Source: Diadophis punctatus similis
Taxonomy: Eukaryota; Chordata; Lepidosauria; Squamata; Dipsadidae
Reading direction: 5' to 3'
NCBI GenBank assembly: GCA_023053685.1
Contig: JALIGW010000005.1
Span: forward strand, 55,285,242 to 55,349,241
Length of the DNA: 64,000 bases
Shown here piece by piece: positions 11,951-21,467 of this stretch; positions within the stretch are counted from its first letter, which is position 1, and each line of letters opens with the position of its first letter. The notes below the pieces were generated by a model. It was not told the DNA's origin. It saw only the letters and a list, made by a program, of their open reading frames with translations, and did no database searches. Both the position numbers and the translations under genes were made by a program.

Positions 11951-12769
11951 ACCATATTACTGAGCTGGCATCTGTTAATCTAAATGGTTTCTGACCATGT
12001 TTAGATAATGAGTGATAGGCAGTTTGTTGAAGAAACTAATGTAATGTAGTCTACAGATAACACTAAGCCATAATAGATAACCCATACCTCATACAAATAA
12101 AACACATTTTAGTACATTTCATAGCTTAATACAGGTAGTCCTTGTTTAGGACTACCTGTATAATGCATGAAAACATCTGAATCAGCCCAATGGGCACTAA
12201 AATGTTTTAACATCGTTCAATATAGTGCCTGACATCACAAATTGGGCTTTGTAATGGCCCATGTACTAGAAGTGCCTCGTGTTTAGAAAATGAATTGCAC
12301 TTACGATTTGGCACTATATCTAAATGTACTTTAAAGACATGAATGAACTTAGGGACCCAAATACTAAAAAGACAGAAATCAACAGCACAAAACCTCCACA
12401 TCATGACTGGCTGTTGTCCATGTACAAGCTGAATCACAATTTGTAATTCTGCATCATTTCTGGTAAACAAAGGGTTGGTATGCTTCTTGAACTAAGCCTA
12501 TGACTCTCAACTGAGGGTAGAACCTGTCAAGATGACGACCTACTTGTGAAATTTCCAAGAACACACACATATTGTGTGATGATTTAAAGTGAGAGAATTT
12601 GCTTTTTCTCAAATCTGTATGCCCTTAAATGCAATGCTATATATAGCAGCAAATGAACAAAAATGTTTTTAAATGTACAGCATTTGCACATATTTGATGT
12701 GATGCTACAAGTTCATTCATTTTACACATCTTGTTAAGCCACAATATAAAAACCATTCAGAGTAATGTT
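11951..12769. other. No recognisable gene; short palindrome only
   Basis: Apart from the palindrome at 12131-12161, listed separately, I see nothing supportable. Confidence 0.45.
12131..12161. repeat. Perfect 13-bp inverted repeat, apparent MITE remnant
   Basis: TACAGGTAGTCCT and AGGACTACCTGTA face each other across a 5-base spacer. The arms match the terminal repeats of the element at 48163-48525 (CAGGTAGTC... and ...GTCAAGGACTA), so this looks like a copy in which the whole interior has been lost. Confidence 0.6.
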
Positions 12770-13615
12770 GTATTAGATGGGCATATTGTTTGATGGATTA
12801 TGAGCCATGAAGTTAGTGTCAATTCTAGGTAGACCTTCTTCAGAATGATCTGTCACCAATTTGTCCTTTCAGATTATGCCCCGATTGTTGCTGTAACCAA
12901 GATCATTCACTGGTATTTAGAGGACCTGTATCTTCACATGATCAAATCAGATCAAATACAAAAATTAATTTGAACCTGGTCTTTGAATCAGAACTCCAGA
13001 TGGATTGGTTGGTTAGTCTGACCAGATACTGGTTCCTTCTCCAACGCCAAAAACATCTATACTAATTTGATTCTGCTTTTTCAAAGTCCAACTTTCATTT
13101 CCATAGAGTATTACATAAAAAAATGACTGCACAATTCTGATCTTTGTAGATCTGAACACTTGTTTTGGGGCTTTCATTGATATTCTACCAAGTGCTATTC
13201 TGTAGCAAGTTTCTTATTTTTTAATCTCCTTATTGTTGATAGTCAATCTTAAAATGCAGAATTATCCATCACCCCTGTGTTATCATTGTCAGTTCTAAGG
13301 CTTGTTGATGTATTTGTTACTTTGCATTTTTTATATTTAATCTAGGTTCCATTTTTTCACTGTGCTCCATTTTCATTACTAGAACTTGATTTTCATTACT
13401 AGAATTTAGATTTTCAGCAGCAAAGGACAGGTTGTTGAAGTTTTTTCCTCCACTTTTAAAATCACACCCATCATCTTCCAATCCTGACTTTCTCAATATA
13501 TGTTCAACAAATAGTTTAAGTAGCTAAGAAGAGAATATACAACTTCATCTCATTCCTTCTTTGGTCTGGAACCTATCAGTTTCATCATATTCCATATGGA
13601 CTATATTTTCCTGTC
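12770..13615 (-). mobile_element. RTE-BovB LINE fragment, degraded RT C-terminal region
   Basis: On the minus strand, translated pieces read LSPYLFNLYSEYILRKSGLE, then NNLSFAAEN in place of the RT YADD-type catalytic block, and later VRIVQSFFYVILYG.ESWTLKK. These match the order and wording of BovB-type RTE proteins (LSP.LFNLY.EYI.R..GL; NNLRYADDT; YGCESWT.KK). There are many frameshifts and the catalytic aspartates are gone, so the copy is old and inactive. BovB elements are abundant in squamates and known for horizontal transfer. Confidence 0.7.
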
Positions 13616-13853
13616 TTATTAAACTTTCTTATGACAGCAATGTGATGTTCTAGGATTCCTGTTTTCCAAAGCATCTTTGACACAAGCAAAAAAACTTTGT
13701 GTAATAAATAAAGTACATATTGCCCTTTTTATGGCTTTCTCAATTATCCAGTATGCATGAAGAATGTTATCACTTGTTATTGTTCTTTTCTTTTCTATAA
13801 CCAAAATGAACATTTGGGTTTCCCCATTCCATGGGTTGCAATCTGTATTGAAT

Positions 13854-14107
13854 TATAGTGGTACTTCGTACTCGTACTGTTTTGAAACTCATCAAATTTG
13901 GTACTCAATACATTTTGACATGAATATTTTGTACCACTCTTCATTGTTTGTTTGGTACTCAACGCACAAGCTAGAACTTGTTGGTGTCGGCTGCCTCATG
14001 ACTCACTATATTATTTCTCATGGGAAATTTTTTTTGGTACTCATTTTTTTTGGTATTCATCACAGTTTCTGGAACCAATTAATGATGAGTACCGATGTAG
14101 CAGTGTA
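13854..14107. mobile_element. Tc1/mariner-like MITE
   Basis: The left end TATAGTGGTACTTCGTACTC and the right end GAGTACCGATGTAGCAGTGTA are imperfect inverted repeats beginning and ending at TA dinucleotides. The interior repeats GGTACTCAA-type phrases and contains GGAACCAATTAATG near the right end. The 123-codon frame across it is incidental. TA target preference and this layout suggest a Tc1/mariner derivative, but the repeats are degraded. Confidence 0.45.
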
Positions 14108-14589
14108 TACTAAATATTATTTTGTTATCCTATGAAATTAGGGATATTGTATGATCATTTGCTTATATTGTTCTGTCTCTTACCTTTGGTACTGACATGT
14201 AGATGTCTATGTCATTCTCCAGATTTAATAGCATTGTTTGGTTACCTAACTTCATCTTCTATTCCTAATAGATATCTTCTAAGATATCTTGGATGTTGGT
14301 ATCTCTATTGTACAGAATTTCAGTATATTTCTTCCATTCTTGTTTGATCTTCTTGGAATCAGTTACTATTTGTTCATTATTGTCCTATAGTTTGAATTTG
14401 ATTTTGAACTTATAAGATATTGTGTTACAAATAATATAGGCTTTCACAGCCAATATTTGTTGGGCAGTGTTGGGCATTAACATTTAGTGACTGTGATTGA
14501 GACAAGAGATAACCTGATATTTCACCAGCAACTATGGTTGATATATTCAGAAGCAAAGTGGGCTTCTGTCTTTATAGCCAGGTAAATCC

Positions 14590-14878
14590 CCCAAAATGGG
14601 CAAATCAGAAACCTGCCTGGATCAAATTAGAACTCTTGGCTCTTCCAGCAGGCGGGGTGAAAGTGAGACCAATTAGAACATCTTTGGTCTCCCCCCTGGT
14701 ATGAATGATGGATGATTTTTAATCTTTTTTATAATCTTTTAAATTGTTGTTATTATGTTGTTGTTGTTTTATAACTGTCTTTATGAATTGTTCTTCTCTG
14801 TATTGTACGCCACCCTGAGTCCCACGGGAGTGGGACGGCCTATAAGAACGTTCAATTACATTAAATTAAATTAAACTC
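14590..14878 (+). mobile_element. LINE 3' end (family with CCACCCTGAGTCCC tail)
   Basis: It contains CCAGCAGGCGGGGTGAA, then TTGTACGCCACCCTGAGTCC, GGCCTATAAGAACG and an ATTAAATTAAA tail. The same sequence runs on the minus strand at 27058-27340, where a short frame reads like the end of a LINE protein (AMKTWVFRQAG). Only the 3' UTR and tail remain here. Confidence 0.55.
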
Positions 14879-15191
14879 AGCTGCTGAGCCATCTTGGCTT
14901 TTCCATGTTTGGTTCCATCTTCAGTGTCTTCAAGATATTATTGCTTCTTGTCTATTCACACATCTCTCTGTAATTTCCATTATGCTCCTTCCTGAAAGCT
15001 TTGTCTTTCTAGATTTGGGCCTTTTTTCTCTTGTTGGCAATTTACACCATCTGTTCTGACTTCTAGTTTGTCTTTTTTCACATTCATACTTAAAAGCTTT
15101 TCAGTCCAAAATTATCCTAGGTTTTTTTAATCAATGGGGGTCAGGACATCAGAGTGATTTCTGATGTTTTCCTTCAAAATAGTCCATATAT

Positions 15192-15536
15192 AAAGGTAAA
15201 GGTTCCCCTCGCACATACGTGCTAGTCGTTCCCGACTCTAGAGGTGCTCATCTCCGTTTCAAAGCCGAAAAGCCAGCGCTGTCCGAAGACATCTCCGTGG
15301 TCATGTGGCCGGCATGACTAAATGCCAAAGGCGCACGGAACGCTGTTACCTTCCCACCAATTCCTATTTTTCTACTTGCATTTTTACATTCTTTCGAACT
15401 GCTAGGTTGGCAGAAGCTGGGGCGAGTAATGGGAGCTCACTCCATTATGTAGCACTAGGGATTCGAATGGCCAAACTGCCGACCTTTCTGATCGACAAGC
15501 TCAGCGTCTTAGCCACTGAGCCACTGCGTCCCTATG
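15192..15536 (-). mobile_element. tRNA-derived SINE, second family, with 11-bp duplication
   Basis: On the minus strand it starts GGGACGCAGTGGCTCAGTGG (A-box-like), carries GGCCATTCGAATCCC (B-box-like) about 60 bases later, and ends in GGGGAACCTTTACCTTTA. A perfect 11-bp target duplication AGTCCATATAT lies at 15181-15191 and 15537-15547. The body is unrelated to the TGCTATT-tailed SINE. The sequence is CpG-rich and little decayed, which suggests a fairly recent insertion. The 90-codon open frame on the plus strand is incidental. Confidence 0.85.
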
Positions 15537-15547
15537 AGTCCATATAT

Positions 15548-17280
15548 GCAGTACCTGAAATATACTATGCAAACTGATTATTTTTACTATTCCATTTTAG
15601 CTTCATTTAGAATTTGCATGTGAGCAGTTTTGGTTCTGTTCCACATCTTTGCTATTAAACCTGCGGTTATCCCTCCTTGTATCAATAATATGTTCAATTT
15701 TATTTTATGTTCCATTTAGTGAAGCAAATAAATGAATAAAAATAATATGGTTTATTTTGGGGTGAACATGTTATATCATCCATTATCACTTAGCATTATA
15801 TCAGTGGTGTGGTGGGTTGCTGCCAGTTTGGACCGGTTCGCCAGAAAAGTATCTAGACCAGTGTTTCCCTGGCTGGGGAATTCTGGGAGTTGAAGTCCAG
15901 ATATCTTCAAGTTGCCAAGGTTGGGAAACACTGATCTAGACCCAGAAAATTTTCAGTGGACTTTGTCTAGTGTGAATAAAATGTACACATTTTCATATTT
16001 TCTTGCCAGGTTTTCATTTACTAGATAACCTGAAAAAACATAGTGCTCTGCCCTGGGGGTTCTCCCAGGCATAGAATTGCAAAACTGTTGCATACATTCC
16101 CTATAATCTTATGTGATAACTCAAGTTTTGCGGCTTTGAATATTTGATTATCGGAATCTTTTGGTACCAAACTTTATAACCAACACTGAAGGGGAAAATG
16201 AAATTCTGCTCTACATCCAGAGACTTCAAGGCTTAATTTTTATTTGCATTAGTATGTAGATGAATTGTAAGTAGATTTTTTTAAAGTATAGTTAAAAAAG
16301 AAAGCTATTATTTGGTAGTCAAAACTTATCTTCATGAAAATTAAATTGATTAGGAAAACTAAGCAAGAAATCCACATATATTTGTAATTTACAAACAAGC
16401 AGTGTTGTATGAAATTTATACAATAGTTTGTAATACAGCAGTTTTTGTTCATGATAGTTCTTATTGTTTTTGTACATCATTATGGACTCTTCCAAGGGGA
16501 ACAGCACATAAAATAAATCATCTTCATTATCAAATCATTTTCATCATCTTAGTTGGAATTACTAGAATGCAGTGAACATGAGGGCAGCTTTGAAGATGAT
16601 TTGAAAATTTCAAAACAAAGTTATTGGTAGGTATTTCTAATTCAAATTCACCAAATTTGGTATTCATTTGAAAGGGACAAATAGGTTTGAAGCCCTCATA
16701 CTTCAACACACACTTCTTCCCTTAAGAGTCCCTTAAGTCTCATCCATGATCTTCAGATATCTTTGGGGTTTCTCCACCAAGTACCTCATATGTCAGTTTC
16801 TTCTTGTTGTGGAGCCCCACAAATGAAATGTCCTTTTAAGAAAGATGTGCTCCCATTTAATATATTAAGTGAACTTCCAATCTATACTCTCTATTCATCT
16901 ATATTTTTGTTATTGATTTGATTGGAGGAAATGATTGCCAAATTTGCAGATATCACGGCAATAACCACAGTGTTCATTAGTGGGTTGGGCAACCATCTGT
17001 TATAGATTCTTCAAGTTAGGTTCGCACATTGAACAATGCGGTCAGCAATAGGTTTAATAGCCTCTTCCAAGTTTTTGACTTTATGATCAAAGCATGTACT
17101 GTACCCACCATCAAAGGACACCCTGTATTTTGTTCCTAATTACTTTTCTTCCACAAACAACAAGAATATAAATAATGAAGAAAAATAATAGGGTGCTAAA
17201 GGGAAGTGTCTGAATCTAAAATCTAGAAAATTGAACAGGTTGATTGCACAGTAAAAGCATTCCATGGAAATGGTCTAAGG
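15548..17280. other. No gene; hAT scraps only
   Basis: At 15801-15846 there is a left-end fragment of the GGGTGGGTT hAT family (GTGGTGGGTTGCTGCC...GGTTCGCC). The complete small element at 15859-15933 is listed separately. The rest is AT-rich with no recognised content. Confidence 0.5.
15859..15933. mobile_element. Short hAT MITE (CAGTGTTTCCC family), internally deleted
   Basis: It begins CAGTGTTTCCC and ends GGTTGGGAAACACTG. A perfect 8-bp duplication ATCTAGAC occurs at 15851-15858 and 15934-15941. The 75-bp body keeps GGGAATTCTGGGAGTTGAAG, shared with the palindromic copy at 17289-17424. Confidence 0.9.
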
Positions 17281-17288
17281 CTCTAAGC

Positions 17289-17424
17289 CAGTGTTTCCCA
17301 ACCTTGGCAAGTTGAAGATGTCTGGACTTCTACTCCCAGAATTCCCCAGCCAGCATTCGCTGGCTGGGGAATTCTGGGAGTTGAAGTCCAGACATCTTCA
17401 ACTTGCCAAGGTTGGGAAACACTG
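17289..17424. mobile_element. Near-perfect palindromic hAT MITE
   Basis: Two 65-base arms (17289-17353 and 17360-17424) match at all but one position and are separated by a 6-base spacer CATTCG. The ends are CAGTGTTTCCCAACC and GGTTGGGAAACACTG. The flanks CTCTAAGC and CCTAAGCT share only a shifted CTAAGC, so the target duplication is imperfect. A transcript from either strand would fold into a long hairpin. Confidence 0.85.
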
Positions 17425-17432
17425 CCTAAGCT

Positions 17433-18184
17433 AAGATCTGGCTGTCAGAACATTAAAAATATCTTCTGAAACCTTCTGAATTCTATGAGGAAAGCTTGCA
17501 GTGTCCTTGACTCACAATGAGTCAGAAACTATGACATCAGGAATCTGATATAATATGCTTACACAGTGCAACAATATACACATTTTGAAAATATGTCTAT
17601 CTATCAAGGACAACTACTACCAAACCCAAACAAAAAATTCTTTTCCTGATAGCACTTATTTATCTCTATCCTTGTTCTCATTTTATCTGAATCACTCTCC
17701 CTACATTGGCATTTTTATGAAAGCTGGGTACTTGCCAGAAGAAAGGTAAAAGTAAGCTAGAATTGGTAGAAAATGTTTCCAAGAGCTAGTTCTGGAGACC
17801 ATCCTCACTAGTTAGCCTTCTGATTAATGAGCAGTTATGACTGGTAGCATGCTCTGGCAGCCACTGTGCAAGAGTCCATGGTATGTTCTCATATAAGACC
17901 TCTGGCTCAAAAGATTTGATAAGCCCTACACTATCATAGAATAAGTAGTACTTCATATTATTATATACATAATCAAGGATTTCCCCTGTAAACTGGGGTC
18001 ATGGTGCTTTGGATAGATTATCCATGTCTATCCCAGAGTTATTAATTCTCTTCTATAGTTCCACTTAATTAAGCAGAAATATTTGGTTCCATTTTTGTAT
18101 TTTAACAAAAACAAATATCAAAATGGGCAGATTTTTTACATATTGGATAGAAACAACTCGAGAAAACCTAATGAACGTGCAGTG
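17433..18184. other. No recognisable gene or element
   Basis: AT-rich sequence up to the left boundary of the DIRS element. The 64-codon frame at 17555-17749 has no recognisable motif. Confidence 0.5.
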
Positions 18185-18222
18185 AAAGGGCGTTGTTACT
18201 TACCTGAACGCCCATTCTCGTA

Positions 18223-18325
18223 GGGTGGCGCTAGCCTCCAAGATTGGGATGACCTCATCCATCAGCCAATCAGGACTGAGTCTGACCTCATATAAAAGCT
18301 GTCACTGTGCCATAATCCCCCTCTT
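18223..18325. repeat. DIRS left inverted terminal repeat (103 bp, perfect)
   Basis: It is the exact reverse complement of 24189-24291, 103 of 103 positions. An extra outer 38 bases (18185-18222) exist only on this side and are repeated in the internal complementary region. The ITR holds a CCAAT box (18266-18270) and TATAAAAG (18291-18298) pointing rightward, that is, antisense to the element's genes. Confidence 0.95.
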
Positions 18326-18353
18326 GAGATGAAGGAGTAGGTCAGACCCATAG

Positions 18354-18359
18354 TTTATT
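18354..18359 (-). promoter_or_regulatory. Candidate polyadenylation signal of the DIRS transcript
   Basis: TTTATT on the plus strand is AATAAA on the coding strand. It lies between the internal complementary region and the left ITR. Cleavage about 20 bases further would end the RNA close to the inner edge of the left ITR, so the outermost DNA would not be in the message. Confidence 0.5.
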
Positions 18360-18403
18360 CCCCACGCACACCTTCAATATGTACAACACCCAAAAGGGAG
18401 GGA

Positions 18404-18497
18404 CTTGGAGGCTAGCGCCACCCTACGAGAATGGGCGTTCAGGTAAGTAACAACGCCCTTTCTCCATAGTGGGTGGCGCTAGCCTCCAAGATTGGGA
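18404..18497. repeat. DIRS internal complementary region (ICR)
   Basis: Bases 18404-18461 are the reverse complement of the left outer end (18185-18242). Bases 18459-18497 are the reverse complement of the right outer end (24265-24303). The two halves share TTT at 18459-18461, matching the AAA at each terminus. In DIRS models this region templates the joining of the two ends into a circle, so it is a copy of the circle junction. It also contains CAGGTAAGTAAC, a consensus 5' splice site on the plus strand. Confidence 0.95.
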
Positions 18498-18519
18498 CAT
18501 ACCAAAGCCGTATCGTCCC

Positions 18520-19725
18520 CTAGGGAGGGCTGTCACCATAGTCTGAGACACCGTCAGGCGACCCTATGGTCTGCAAGACCCTGCGCCCAAAGTCCGCCTC
18601 AGCAGAGGCAAAGGAGTCTACTTTATAATGTCTGATGAAGGGCAACGGGGAAGACCATGTTGCCGCTCGGCAGAGTTCCTCCAATGAGGCATTAGTAGTC
18701 CAAGCTGCCGAGGTGGCGGCACTGCGCGTCGAGTGCGCTGTCAGACGTGGCGGACGAGGCAGATCCTGTTGTCGGTAAGCGTCCGCGATGACTGCTCGTA
18801 TCCAGCGACCGACCATCGCCCCTGAAGCCTTGCGACCCATGGACGAGGCGTGGAATCCCACGAACAAGGATTCTGAGCGGCAGAATGCCGCCGTGCGGAC
18901 ATTGTAGATTTTTATCGCCCGCCGGACATCGACAGCGTGCCATTTACGCTCGGTCGGCGTTGTAGGTGGAGAGCAGAAGGAAGGAAGGACCACTTCCTGC
19001 GCCCTGTGGAAGTATGTATTGACCTTGGGCAGGAATGTGGGGTCAAGGCGAAGCACCACCCGGTCCGGATGAAAAATACAGAGATCGTCCCGGACGGATA
19101 GGGCTGCCAGCTCGGATATCCTCCGGGCTGAAGTGATCGCCACCAAAAAGGCGACCTTATGCGTAAGGTGCTGCAGCGAAACTGTCCGGAGGGGCTCGTA
19201 GGGGGCCTCGGTCAGTGCCAGAAGAACCTTCTGCAGGTCCCAGGTGGGGTACCTATGTACCACCGGAGGCGAGATATTGACCGCCGCCTTCAAGAAGCGA
19301 GTGACCAAGGGATGCGTTGACAAAGGCGCAGAAGAGCGACAGGAAAGGACCGTTGAAAGTGCTGCCACCTGTCGCCGCAAGGTGCTGGGCGAGAGGCCCT
19401 TGTTGAGGCCCGCTTGCAGGAATTGGAGGACCTGTATGACCGAAAGGTCGATCGGGTTAAAGTCGGCGCCGACACACCAATCGTGAAACGTCCGCCAGGT
19501 GGAGTTGTAGATGCGTATGGTGGAGCCCCGGCGTGAGGAGAGCAAAGTACGGATAATGCAGTCGGGGACCCCGCGAAGAGCTAGGGTGCGCCGCTCAAGC
19601 GCCAGGCAGTCAGTTGGAGCCACTGCAGATCCGGGTGTGGAACTGACCCCTGGGAGAGCGACGATGCGGTCTGCGGGATCCTCCAGGATGGGCCGGTCGA
19701 GAGCGACTTGAGGTCCGCGAACCAT
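18520..19725 (-). CDS. DIRS tyrosine recombinase
   Basis: A 401-residue lambda-integrase-type (tyrosine) recombinase, the enzyme that inserts the circular DIRS DNA. The open frame reaches up to 19740, but the first ATG is at 19725. An N-terminal SAM-like core-binding region (about residues 55-150, with TLRRQVAALSTVLS) precedes the catalytic domain. Catalytic residues are visible: R202 in SARRISELAAL, H331 and R334 in HSTRSAATSAA, W357 in RAATWSSP, and the nucleophile Y367 in FIRHYKVD. Length and motif order suit DIRS recombinases. The frame overlaps the end of the RT/RNase H frame by about 145 bases in a different phase and ends 23 bases before the ICR. No stop or frameshift interrupts it, so it may encode an active protein. 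Confidence 0.9.
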   Translation of the reverse strand: MVRGPQVALDRPILEDPADRIVALPGVSSTPGSAVAPTDCLALERRTLALRGVPDCIIRTLLSSRRGSTIRIYNSTWRTFHDWCVGADFNPIDLSVIQVLQFLQAGLNKGLSPSTLRRQVAALSTVLSCRSSAPLSTHPLVTRFLKAAVNISPPVVHRYPTWDLQKVLLALTEAPYEPLRTVSLQHLTHKVAFLVAITSARRISELAALSVRDDLCIFHPDRVVLRLDPTFLPKVNTYFHRAQEVVLPSFCSPPTTPTERKWHAVDVRRAIKIYNVRTAAFCRSESLFVGFHASSMGRKASGAMVGRWIRAVIADAYRQQDLPRPPRLTAHSTRSAATSAAWTTNASLEELCRAATWSSPLPFIRHYKVDSFASAEADFGRRVLQTIGSPDGVSDYGDSPP

Positions 19726-21467
19726 GCCCGCCGTGGCCAATGGGGGGCCAATAGGACCAGTTCCGCCTGCTCATCTAGCATCTTCCTGATGACTCGGGGA
19801 ATGAGTGGAAGGGGCGGAAATGCGTAGAGCAGGCCCCTGGGCCACGGGCAACGGAGAGCATCCGTGTCCACCGCGCCAGGTGTCCGATACCGCGTGATGA
19901 AGCGCGGAAGCTTGGCATTCAGCGGGGTCGCAAAGAGGTCGATCACCGGGTTGCCAAACCGGGCCGTCAGCTCCTGAAAAATGTCCGGGTGCAGGGCCCA
20001 CTCTGCCGTGTCGATGTCGTGGCGGCTGAGCCAGTCCGCTGTGCAGTTCGACACCCCCGAGATGTGCTCCGCACGGAGCGAGAGGAGGTGCCGTTCCGCC
20101 CAGAGGCCCAATTCCTTGGCCTCGGAGAGCAGGCGGCGCGAGACAGTCCCACCTTGCCTGTTGACGTGGGCTTTGGTGGTCACGTTGTCCGTCAACAGGA
20201 GGACGTGTTGCCCTGTCAGGAGGTGCTAGAATTGCCGGAGGCCCAGGGACGCCGCTCGTAGCTCCAGGTGGTTGATGCTGGCCGTTGATTCCGCTGCGGT
20301 CCAGGTGCCCTGCGCCACGTGAGATGATGTGTGAGCGCCCCACCCGTAGAGGCTGGCATCCGATGTCACCGTCACCCGGCGAGGCTCGAGGAAGCTGGAA
20401 CCCTTGCTGATTGCCGGGGACCGCCACCAATGCAGGGATCGCCGGACCGCCATCGGGAGCTGGACCTTGGCCGATGAGTTGGACTTGTTCGCCCGCTGAA
20501 ACGGCAAAAGAAACCATTGGAGGTCTCTGGAGTGCAGTTGTGCCCAGGGTGTTATATGTATAGCGGATATCATTTTTCCCAACAGGGAGGACAGGAGGTT
20601 CAGCGGAACCCGCCCCTGTCCAAGAACCTGTTGGGTCAGAGAAGAAAGACTGAGTTGTCTTTCCTCCGACAGATACACCCTGCACTCCAGAGAATCCACA
20701 ATGGCCCCCAAGTGAGTGATGCGAGTGGAGGGACTCAAGTGGCTCTTCTCCAGGTTGAGGGAGAAGCCATGGTCTTGCAGAACGTCCATGGTGGTCTGCA
20801 GGTCCAGCTCTGCCTGGGCCAGGGAAGACGACTGAATTAAAATGTTGTCGAGGTAACACTGTATTCGAATCGGCACTGCCCGCAAGTGAGCTGCAAGGGC
20901 GGCCAGAATCTTTGTGAAGACCCTGGGTGCCGAGGAGAGGCCGAATGGAAGGGCCGAATACTGATAGTGTTCGTTGTCATATGAGAACCGCAGGAACTTT
21001 TGGTGGGAAGGCCGAATTGGGACATGCAAATATGCCTCAGTGAGGTCGATAGAGCACATAAAGTCACCCTTACGGATGCCGTCCAATATGGACTGTAGAG
21101 TATGCATCTTAAATTTCTTGTACACCAAGAATTTATTCAGGCGCTTGAGATCCAAGACCGCTCTCCACCGACCCGATGACTTCTCCACGAGGAACAAATT
21201 GGAATAGAATCCTTGCCCCCGTTGGTCCTCCGGGACCCGCTGGATGGCCTCAATCTCCAGCAGATGCTGGATGGCTTCAAGCATCTGGGCCCGTTTCTGC
21301 GGGTTGGAGGACTGGGAGCACCTCATGAAGGAGTCGGGGGGAGTGGAGAGGAGATCTAAGGCGAGTCCGAGTGTTAGGGTCTCGCGAACCCAAGCGTCCG
21401 TAGTAATCTCCTCCCACCGCCTAGCGAAAAAACGCAGGCGACCCCCAATGGGAGAAGCTGGGTCCAC
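19581..21467 (-). pseudogene. DIRS reverse transcriptase / RNase H with methylase-like tail, interrupted
   Basis: One continuous frame interrupted by a TAG at 20226-20228. The first part (21467-20226, 413 codons) holds RT: RAVLDLKRLN, motif A CSIDLTEAYLHVPI (D141), SALPFGLSSAPRVFTK (motif B), and YLDNILIQ (205-208), where the usual YxDD second aspartate is asparagine. RNase H follows with D370 in VTSDASLYGW and E402 in INHLELRA. After the stop the frame continues with TDNVTTKAHVNRQGG and ADWLSRH (remaining RNase H residues). It then has a domain with DLFA and YAFPPLPLI, which in DIRS elements is regarded as DNA-adenine-methylase-like. The frame begins at GTG overlapping the gag stop but is open further upstream to the slippery site at 21506-21512. 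Two lesions make this copy inactive on its own. Confidence 0.9.

Noticed and set aside
19244..20261. Several 60-90 codon plus-strand frames and an alternative 362-codon minus-strand frame (19771-20859)
   Set aside because: They overlap the RT/RNase H and recombinase frames, which carry the catalytic motifs; the alternatives carry none.
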